A program made the position numbers and the translations under genes. This document shows positions 55,301 through 64,000 of a stretch of DNA of 64,000 nucleotides, piece by piece. Origin of the DNA: Haematococcus lacustris (lineage: Eukaryota; Chlorophyta; Chlorophyceae; Chlamydomonadales; Haematococcaceae); NCBI GenBank assembly GCA_030144725.1, contig JASKMD010000271.1, positions 1-64,000 on the forward strand, written 5' to 3'. The notes beneath the pieces are model-generated. The model was given only the letters and a program-made list of their open reading frames with translations. It did no database searches and had not been told where the DNA came from. The stretch's first letter is position 1, and the number at the start of each line of letters is the position of its first letter.

Positions 55301-58300
55301 GCCCTGCCCATTGTACCATGTTCACCGCAGATCAGGCGTCTGGCCCAAGACCACGCAGGCTATGAGTTTGGGACAGAGGGCGACAGGTGCGGGCAGCAGA
55401 AGCAGTAGCACCCAGTCTGTGACTGCAAGCAGTTGTTCAAACTGGGCCTGTGCCTGCTTGTCATGTCCGCAGCTTCCTCTTGTGCTTTCATACCCCCGCA
55501 GCAGCCATCCGCTTTGCAACACAGCTGCAGGTGAGTCCTGGCCAAACGTATCAGCTCTGGCCTACTGTGTACTGTATAAGCAGCTGTCAGCATGCTGTGC
55601 ACCTCACCGCTGCCTGCCCATGTCTTGCAGGAAGCTCTCCTGTTGTGCACGACCTGGCCGGCGGAGCTGCAGGTCGCCGGCAGTCCCGGCCTGCCTCTGC
55701 ACCTCGCGCCAGTCCACACCGGCACCAGCCAATCATCCTCCGGAAGTGCCCCGCAGCACTCACGCATCAGCCTCGCATCAGCAGCAACGACCTGGAACCA
55801 CCATGACCGCGCTTCACCCTCATCATTCAGAGCCAGTGCGCTCATCTCGCGCACGGCAAAGTCGCTTAAGGTTTTGCGCTTTGGCCAAAATGCAGAAGGG
55901 CGCAGCCGGGTCAGCTCACAGTCGCGAGTCGACCTGGCGCAGCAGTACAGCCGGTATAGCGGCGAGGGCAGCGCGTCGCAGCCTGCGAGCCGCAGCGGCA
56001 ATGGCGCAGCGGCGGTGGCCCCGGAGCAAACGCTGCAGCAGCGACTGAACCCGGTCTTCTCAGTGGGACTGAGTCACCACAGCACCTCAACCGCCACATC
56101 GGCACACCAGGTCCAGCCTACAGCATCACATCCATCCTCACAAAGCATCAACATTGAGCTGGTGCATCCACAACCGCAGCAGGTGGCACCTGGACGCAGC
56201 ATAGCGATACATGCCATTGAGGTGCGCCACCCAGACAGGCTCATTGCTTTAGGCAGGTAACTCAGGTCAGGCAGGTAACTCAGATCCGAAAGGAATACAC
56301 ATGCTTGCTACCCTGTGGGGTGTCATGGCGTGCATCACTTACATTGCTTATCCTACTGCTCTGCGCAGGGCCTGCTGGGCCTCTTTGCCCACCAGCCAAC
56401 AGCACAGCCAGCTGGGCCCCAAGATGGCAAGCTCAGCACTGTTGTCAGCTCAAACAGCTCCTTCTGCCCACCTCAGGTGTGCCAGTCAACCCATAGAGAC
56501 GCACCTGATGCTGCTGCTGGCACTTGTGTGGGAATATGGCACATTGATAAACTTGCTTAGAAGGTGCCCTGCCCACCCCAACTCCTCTAGTGGTGCAGAG
56601 TCCCAAGTCCTCCAGTGCTATTGCCCTCCCCATTGCAGGACCAGGTTGGCTCCTCTAGCGGTGCTGCCACCACCTCCCAGCTAGACCTGTCCACTGCCTC
56701 GCACTCAGCGCTGGGTCAGGGCCGTGTGGGCTGGCAGCAGCTGTGCGCCCTGCACCGGGAGGTGGGGCCAGAGGCGGCGGCTGCCCTCATGGTGCTGGCG
56801 GGGCTGCGTGTGCGAGTGGTGAGTGCGCCTGCCTGGCAGGGCCCTGCCTGACGCCTCAGCACCACAGGTGGCAGCACTGATTAGCGACCAGCTGAGGCAG
56901 AGACTGTAACATCATCCAAGCATCTGGGCCAATCAGGCGATGACTCGCACGTTGGCCTGCAGCTGCCTGCCCTGTTCTGCTGATAAAGTCCTTTGTGAGA
57001 GCCAGGTAAGATCAGCTAGCTGAAAAGAGAAGCATGGACGTGGATAGCTGACTCTGGACCCAGCCCAACTCCGCTGCAGCACTGTGTGTGGTGCTCTGGG
57101 TGCTGCAGGGCCTTCACACCGGGCTGGCTGCCAGTGAGGTGCTGGTGCAGAGCCGCATGGGCGCCAGCGCCACCACCTATGGCGGGGCAGCCCTGGAGCT
57201 GGCCAAGGCGGTGCAGGTGAGGGGCAGGCACCTACACTGCCTGCTCAGCTGCCAGCTCAAGTGGGCAACACACCGCTAGCTGCTTGCTGACTCCCTGACC
57301 CGCAGGCCTGTGCTCATGGTGGCCAGATCACACTCAGCGCCGCCACCTTCCTCAAGGTAGGCTCTGAACCAGTTTGCCCTCACATGCCACTCATCTCCAA
57401 CTCACCACCTCCCAATGGCTGCAGATTGGCCGTGACATGACACGTTGACCATGCCACCCACACAGCATCAGGTGCAGCGAGGACCACACCACAGTCCTTG
57501 TTGTTGTGTGTGGGATTGGCAGCTCAGCTGGTGGTGTTGGCTGTGCAGCTGCCTGTGGAGGAGCTGCGGGCTGCCGGCATCAGCGTGGTGCACATGGGCA
57601 AGCACCTGGTGGCATCAGGGGAGGGCAAGCCTGAGGTGGTGCTGGACCTGTACTGCGCCACACTGGGCGCCCCGGCCCATGCTCACCGGCTGTGGGCCCT
57701 GGGGCCACTGAGGTGGGGCAGAGCACCTGGTGCCATGCATGTCTGCCACTGTGCCATGTGCCCACAACACCATGCAGGGAACAGGGCTCTTGTTGCTAAA
57801 CCCATGGAGCGCTTTGTGGCTTACTAGATGTAAGGCCGAACCCATGCTGCAGCTGCCCCTGACCTGACCTCACCCTGCAGGAGTGTGCGGCAGCTGGAGC
57901 CAGGTGTGCTGCATGCCCCTATTGGTAGCGCCACCACCGCCTTCATGTCAGTGGCTGGCCTGGCCCACGTCAAGGCATGGGACGCCAGCCTTGCCCAGGT
58001 GACTGCATTGACTACAGCCCACCTGCACGGCAGCCAACACAAGTCATGCTGCTCATGCACTGGTGCATGTGTGCACCTGCCTGCCTGCCTTCTTGTCTGC
58101 AGGAGTGTCTGTCCCTGTACCAGGCCACAGCCCAGCAGGCGCTGCAGCATGTGGCTGGGCCGCAGCTGCCTGCCGGCTACCTGGTCTCCAGTGTGGAAGC
58201 GGATGGCATGATCCTGGCCGCCTTCCCCAGCAGCCTGCAGTGCCTGCACTGGGCGCTGCTCACCCTCACCACCTGCAAGGATCTGGACTGGCCCCAGGCG

Positions 58301-59607
58301 CTGCTAGACAGCCCGATGGGAGAAGAAGTGGTCACCCGCCAGTATGGACAGCCCAGCCAAACGTCGGACGATCAAGCTTGCGCTGTTACCGACGATACCA
58401 CAGCCTACCCACTTGTAGCGACGGCTACTGTTGGCGACATGCGGCCAAGCGCTTCACGTACAACACGTGCCGCGGGGGCTCAGTGGGTCTGCGCCGGCGC
58501 GTTCGGTGGGGACCGCAACCAATTCACAGTCCGGCTTTTCCGCGGCTTGCGACTCCGGGTACGTTGGGTGGTCCTGACAGTTGTCATCAGGTGCTAGCCG
58601 CTCACTACTTCGTCTTGACCTAACATGCGATCTGCTTTCCGCTTATGCTGCCTGGCCTGGTGCAGGTTGGGGTGGATGTGGGTGAGGTGGCCTGCGACCT
58701 CACGCCAGCCAATGGCCGCTTCAACTACCGTGGACGCTGCCTGAACCGTGCGGCACGCATCAACAGCATCGCTGAGTCAGGCCAGGTGGGCAGATTGTCA
58801 CATGCATTGGTAGCGCATCCTGCTCTTGCATTGGTTGCATGCATTCAATGGTTGCTAGGGTGCTTGTCATGACACCCCATGGCTGACATCAGTTGCGCCG
58901 CCACGCTGCAGGTGTGGTGCTCTGAGGCGGCCTGGGCTGCAGCACGGGGTGCTACCTCACCTGCCCTGACACCCTCAGAAGCACATGGTGCTGCCTCAGC
59001 TGCTGCGGCAGTGCATGTCACCAGCTCAGCCAGCTGGTCAGCCCAGAGCCAGCAGCGGGATGGCGCCCTGGCCATAGCCAAGTCAGTGCAGAGCGCCACA
59101 ACCCAACCCAGCAAGTACACCTTGGCCGACCAGCAGGCTGCTGTACCCATCAAGCTGAAGCCTGCTGCTGTTTCTGAGGCCAGCCCTGCCCCTGCACCAG
59201 CATCGTTGGACATCAGTGCTGCCCAGCCTTCCTCTCCTCTTTGCATGCCTGCTCATGATCAGACGCTGGCAGCACAATGGCAGCAGGCACAGCATCAGCT
59301 GCACAGCAGCTCAACACCAACTGCAGCCACTGAGGGCGGTGCTGCAGCCAAGAGCAGCCTGCCTGTGGTGCTGCCTGCCCAGCTGCCACCACTGGTGGCT
59401 CAGCCCCTGGGGCAGGTGGAGCTGCGTGGCATCCCAGGCCAGGTGACGCTGCTGCAGGTGGCCCTGGCATCCCACACCGGCAGGGCCCAGCAGGAGGCGT
59501 CAGCCAGGCTAGGCCTCACCGCGCCTGGCTTGCAAATCAGTGCCGTGAGACAACTGTTGACCGCGGCTGTTGTGGCTCCTCTCACTGGCAACAAAGATCA
59601 CGAGTGA
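49387..59607 (+). pseudogene. Receptor-type class III nucleotide cyclase, array copy D (type 2), exon 2 damaged
   Basis: Exon 1 (49387-49559) encodes the signal peptide and Cys-rich start as in B and C. At 49810/49811 about 38 bases present in B and C are missing: the end of intron 1, its acceptor, and the first 22 bases of exon 2. The nearest replacement acceptor (CCCAG at 49814) puts exon 2 in the wrong frame, and skipping exon 2 also shifts the frame. From exon 3 (50206-50364) onward all homologous exons are open to the stop at 59605-59607, including the helix/C1 exon 54450-54664, TEGD near 55380, the C2 LNRAAR segment and the last exon 58912-59607. The intron before the TEGD exon holds an internal duplication of about 170 bases (54850-55190). 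Either D is a recent pseudogene, or it is rescued by a start site or splice I cannot see. Type 2 blocks match B. Confidence 0.75.
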
Positions 59608-60638
59608 CAGCATCAGCAGGGGGCAGATAGGTGTGATAGGGGTGATGTGCAATGCTGGGGTAAAGAGCAGCGACATGGCTGCAAGGCTATAACATGCATG
59701 AGTTCAGCTTTGCTCCTGCATCATTGGATTGCATGTAACAAATAGATGTGATCTGTTAGGGATAGACGAGGATGGGGAGTATGACGTAGCACATAAGCAA
59801 GGTGATGTGCAATGCCGAGATGAATGGCACAGCCAAGGCTGCAAGGCCATCGCATTGCGGCAACATGGCTGCAAGGTCAGAACACGCATGAGTGCACCGT
59901 AACCTCTATCCATTTGGTCAAGTCTGTTGGCTGCAGTCATGTCGCTGCCCTCTTTGGCCACACATTAGTGATAGTGCGCGTTGGATGTCATTGGAGTTGA
60001 TTACCGTGGGTGAGTTCTGGGCTGTGGTCTCGTGCTTTTAAGCGCTAGCGACTCAGCCTTCACGCATCTCCGCTCTACTAAAACTACTGCCTATGCACAT
60101 ACATACAGATGAAGAAGTTGGCAGTTTCCCGTTGCTATGGCTGTATGAGCTGGCCTGGGCCCATGTCACCCTGAACCCCAACTACCTGGGCTGCCGTGTT
60201 CAGATTAGCTGCGCCAAGGGCTCACTTCGAATTGCTTCCCAATGGGCACTGGCGTGCTGCTTTACAATGCTCCGCATGCCATGAGGCTGGTGCAGGTTGT
60301 GCAACAATGGCCCTCACCACGAAGGTATTACAACTCACTGAGTTGAAACACTAATTGTCACTGTCCTCTAGGTGCACTGGTTGTTAACTTCACATGACCC
60401 TCAAGTATGCAGGGGTACAGCTGCAGGAACGCATGTCATGGCTGTGCATTCACTGAAAGATAGCTTGAGGGACAGAGGTGTTGGCTGTGCTTCTCCCCTC
60501 TAACTGCACATCACCATGCCTCTGTGCCCCTCCCTCGTCTATGCCTACTGGATCACAAGTAAGCGCCCCTCCAGATCCTGTCTCCTCGTACTCTATGTTG
60601 CCAGTGGGAGAAGCCAAAACATACATTGTCAACAGCTG
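59608..60638. other. Convergent spacer between copies D and E
   Basis: Holds more GATGTGCAATGC repeats on the plus strand (59643, 59803) and their reverse complement near 60505, as expected where two 3' flanks meet. An open frame at 60093-60284 (with SFPLLWLYELAWAHVTLNPN) has reasonable composition but no splice context or recognisable family. I do not call it a gene. Confidence 0.4.
59734..59738 (+). terminator. Candidate TGTAA polyadenylation signal, copy D
   Basis: TGTAA 127 bases after the stop. The 3' flank here differs from those of B and C. Confidence 0.25.
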
Positions 60639-63600
60639 TCACGCATCCCTGAGTTGCAAGCCAGGCGCTGTGAGGCCTAGCCTGGCTGACGCCTCCTGCT
60701 GGACCCTGCCGGTGTGGGATGCCAGGGCCACCTGCAGCAGCGTCACCTGGCCTGGGATGCCACGCAGCTCCACCTGCCCCAGGGGCTGAGCCACCAGTGG
60801 TGGCAGCTGGTCAGGCAGCACCACAGCCAGGCTGCTCTTGGCTGCAGCACCGCCCTCAATGACTGCAGTTGGTGCTGAGCTGCTGTGCAGCTGATGCTGT
60901 GCCTGCTGCCATTGTGCTGCCAGCGTCTGATCATGAGCAGGCATGCAAAGAGGAGAGGTGTGCTGGGCAGCACTGATGTCCAACGAGGCTGGTGCAGGGG
61001 CAGGGATGGCCTCAGAAACAGCAGCAGGCTTTAGCTTGATAGGTGCAGCAGACTGCTGGTCGGTCAGGGTGTACTGGCTGGGTTGGGTTGTGGCGCTCTG
61101 CACTGACTTGGCTATGGCCATTGTGCTCTCCCGCTGCTGGCTCTGGGCTGACCAGCTGGCTGAGCTGGTGACATGCACTGCCGCAGCAGCTGAGGCAGCA
61201 CCATGTGCTTGTGAGGGGGTCAGGGCTGGTGAGGTAGCACCCCGTGCTGCAGCCCAGGCCGCCTCAGAGCACCACACCTGCAGCGTGGCGGCGCAACTGA
61301 TGTCAGCCATGGGGTGTCATGACAAGCACCCTAGCAACCATTGAATGCATGCAACCAATGCAAGAGCAGGATGCGCTTCCAATGTACGTGACAACACCTG
61401 GCCTGACTCAGCGATGCTGTTGATGCGTGCCGCACGGTTCAGGCAGCGTCCACGGTAGTTGAAGCGGCCATTGGCTGGCGTGAGGTCGCAGACCACCTCA
61501 CCCACATCCACCCCAACCTGCACCAAACCAGGCAGCATAAGCGGAAAGCAGATCGCATGTTAGGTCAAGACGTATCATCCAGCGGCTAGCACCTGGTGAC
61601 CCTCCAATACGGCTGTAAGCACCGCATAACGTACCCGAAGTCGCAAGCCGCGGAAAAGCCGGACTGTGAAATGGTTGCGGTCCCCACCGAAGGCGCCGGC
61701 GCCGACCCACTGAGCCCCCGCGGCACGAGCTGTGCGTGAAGCGCTTGGCCGCATGTCGCCCTCTAGACTCGACAGCACGAGAGGGGAGACTGTGGACGCC
61801 CGCATAGACATGCAAGCAGCGTCGTCCGCCATGGGGCTGGTCTGTCCATACTGGTGGATGACCACTTCTTCTCCCAGCGGACTGTCCAGCAGCTCCTGGG
61901 GCCAGTCCAGGTCCTTGCAGGTGGTGAGGGTGAGCAGTGCCCAGTGCAGGCACTGCAGGCTGCTGGGGAAGGCGGCCAGGATCATGCCATCCGCTTCCAC
62001 ACTGGAGACCAGGTAGCCGGCAGGCAGCTGCGGCCCAGCCACATGCTGCAGCGCCTGCTGGGCTGTGGCCTGGTACAGGGACAGACACTCCTGCAGACAA
62101 GAAGGCAGGCAGGCAGGTGCACACATGCAGCAGTGGATGAGCAGCATGAGTTGTGTTGGCTGTTGTGCAGGTGGGCTGTAGTCAATGCAGTCACCTGGGC
62201 AAGGCTGGCGTCCCATGCCTTGACGTGGGCCAGGCCAGCCACTGACATGAAGGCGGTGGTGGCGCTACCACTAGGGGCGTGCAGCACACCTGGCTCCAGC
62301 TGCCGCACACTCCTGCAGAGTGAGGTCAGGTCAGGGGCAGCTGCAGCATGGCCTTGGCCTTACATCTAGTAAGCCACAAAGAGCTCCATGGGTTCAGCCA
62401 CAAGAGTCATGTTCCCTGCATGGTGTTGTGGGCACGTAGCACAGTGGCAGACATGCATGGCACCAGGTGCTCTGCCCCACCTGAGCGGCCCCAGGGCCCA
62501 CAGCCGGTGAGCATGGGCCGGGGCGCCCAGTGTGGCGCAGTACAGGTCCAGCACCACCTCAGGCTTGCCCTCCCCTGATGCCACCAGGTGCTTGCCCATG
62601 TGCACCACGCTGATGCCGGCAGCCCGCAGCTCCTCCACAGGCAGCTGCACAGCCACCACCACCAGCTGAGCTGCCACTCCCACACACACAAGAACAGGAC
62701 TTGTGAAATGGTCCTCGCTGCACCTGATGCTGTGTGGGTGGCATGGCGAATGTGGCATGTCAAGGCCAATCTGCAGCCATTAAAAGTTGGTGAGGTGGCC
62801 TTGAGTGGCATGTGAGGGCAGACTGGTTCAGAGCCTACCTTGAGAAAGGTGGCGGCGCTGAGTGTGATCTGGCCACCATGAGCACAGGCCTGCGGGTCAG
62901 GGAGTCAGCAAGCAGCAAGCGGTGTGTTGCCCACTTGAGCTGGCAGCTGAGCAGACAATGCATACACCAGCCCCTCACCTGCACCGCCTTGGCCAGCTCC
63001 AGGGCTGCCCCGCCATAGGTGGTGGCGCTGGCGCCCATGCGGCTCTGCACCAGCACCTCACTGGCAGCCAGCCCGGTGTGAAGGCCCTGCAGCACCCAGA
63101 GCACCACACACAGTGCTGCAGCATGGCTGGGTTGGGGCCAGAGGCATCATCCTGTCTTGCCTGGCTGCCATAAGGCACCCTACCAGCAGAACAGGACAGA
63201 CAGTTGAAGGCCTACCCGTGAGTCAACGCCTCGACCTCAAATGCCTGGTTGATGCTGCTGACAGTCCTGTCCCTGTCAAAAAAGGATCCTACCAGCAGAA
63301 CAGGACAGACAGCTGAAGGCCAATCCTCGAGTACTGCCACCTGTGGTGCTGAGGCGTCAGGCAGGGCCCTGCCAGGCAGGCGCACTCACCACCCGCACTC
63401 GCAGCCCCGCCAGCACCATGAGGGCAGCCGGCGCCTCTGGCCCCACCTCCCGGTACAGGGCACACAGCTGCTGCCAGCCCACACGGCCCTGACCCAGCGC
63501 TGAGTGCGAGGCAGTGGACATGTCTAGCTGGGAGGTGGTGGCAGCACCGCTAGAGGAGCCAACCTGGTCCTGCAATGGGGAGGGCAACAGCACTCGGGCG

Positions 63601-64000
63601 TTGGGCAGTGTTCCTGTGGGATGTTGACCTAATCAATGTGACGTGAAACAGTGTCAGCAGCATTGTATTAGCTAGCATCAGACATGCTCATGCTTACCTG
63701 ATTTGGAGGGATGGAGCTGTTTGAGCTGACAACAGTGCTGAGCTTGCCATTTGGGGGCCCAGCTGGCTGTGCTGTTGGCTGGTGGGCAAAGAGGCTCAGC
63801 AGGCCCTGCGCAGGGAAGGGCAAGGTTAGAGCACCATTAGTGCACTCCAGGCACCTTCCCGAGGCAGATGTATGCAGCCATGCCCCTCCCGGTCACGGTG
63901 GCGCACCTCAACGGCATGTACCGCTATGCTGCGTCCAGGTGCCGCCTGCTGCTGTTGTGGTTGGACCAGCTCAATGTTGATGCTTTGTGTGGATGGATGT
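60639..64000 (-). CDS. Receptor-type class III nucleotide cyclase, array copy E (type 1), inverted, 5' end off the window
   Basis: Only the C-terminal half is in the window. Minus-strand exons fit copy A lengths exactly: beyond 64000-63907, 63805-63698, 63569-63390, 63086-62979, 62889-62839, 62665-62481, 62312-62195, 62090-61635, 61517-61398, 61277-60639. They encode the end of the Ser-rich C1 insert, GLHTG, AHGGQITLSAATF, and the whole C2 domain with LNRAARINS. The SSIPPNQ exon end and its following intron match A, so this is type 1. The C2 linker (about 61740-61880) is replaced by a different sequence (TSPMADDAACMSMRAST). Near the end the frame diverges after LTAPGLQ and stops about 20 residues earlier than in A, B and D. 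That tail lies outside the cyclase core, so activity need not be lost. Confidence 0.85.

Noticed and set aside
12881..59607. Repetition of the array as an artefact of one gene assembled several times
   Set aside because: Copies differ by subtype blocks, introns, indels and promoters, so most of the array must be real. The near-identical B-C and C-D spacers and the D-E inversion are still worth confirming with long reads.
60093..60284. Small gene between copies D and E
   Set aside because: The composition is plausible, but there is no recognisable family, no splice support and no conservation within the window.

Overview
The window looks like nuclear DNA of a GC-rich green alga, probably a chlamydomonadalean of the Haematococcus/Chlamydomonas type (inference from style; no marker gene names the species). 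The reasons are many short exons, GT..AG introns with CTGCAG acceptors, TGTAA-type 3' signals, long low-complexity Ser/Pro/Gln insertions, CTGC/CACC microsatellites and plant/algal-type gene families. There are no operons, ribosome-binding sites or CRISPR arrays, and I found no tRNA or rRNA.

Layout. 1-719: left edge, with a likely first exon of a minus-strand gene of unknown function. 720-2878: repeat-rich spacer. 2979-11455: an AZG/AzgA-type purine permease gene of about 19 exons, with a TATA box 100 bases upstream and a long coiled-coil plus Pro/Ser/His-rich cytoplasmic tail. 12881-60639 and beyond: an array of five paralogous receptor cyclase genes. Copies A (12881-22431), B (27731-37909), C (38639-48671) and D (49387-59607) lie head-to-tail on the plus strand. 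Copy E (64000-60639, minus) points back at D and runs off the right edge.

Each array gene encodes about 1,600 residues: a signal peptide, an extracellular solute-binding-protein-like domain, a Pro-rich juxtamembrane stretch, one membrane helix, then two class III nucleotide cyclase domains (C1 and C2) in one chain. I rebuilt copy A exon by exon: 30 exons close one continuous frame of about 1,615 codons. C1 carries the two metal-binding aspartates and C2 carries the Asn/Arg transition-state pair, so one chain should make one composite active site, as in animal membrane adenylyl cyclases. The C2 residues that normally separate ATP from GTP use are Ser and Asn, which fits neither rule.

The copies are not equivalent. 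They alternate between two subtypes (A, C, E versus B, D) in the juxtamembrane and C1-linker blocks. D has lost the acceptor and start of exon 2. C has a one-base loss at an exon end that only a shifted donor would repair, and a displaced stop codon. E stops early. Copies B to D share nearly the same proximal promoter, and one short block recurs 146-165 bases before all four plus-strand start codons.

The 5.3-kb gap between A and B holds the mobile DNA: a Helitron helicase remnant (minus strand) with an intron, a 381-base foldback element whose empty site is preserved in a second copy of the host repeat, that host repeat itself flanking copy A in inverted orientation, and a 66-base minisatellite inside a Pro-rich reading frame. 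The most notable system is the receptor-cyclase array, with extracellular solute sensing joined to cyclic nucleotide output, next to a purine transporter.
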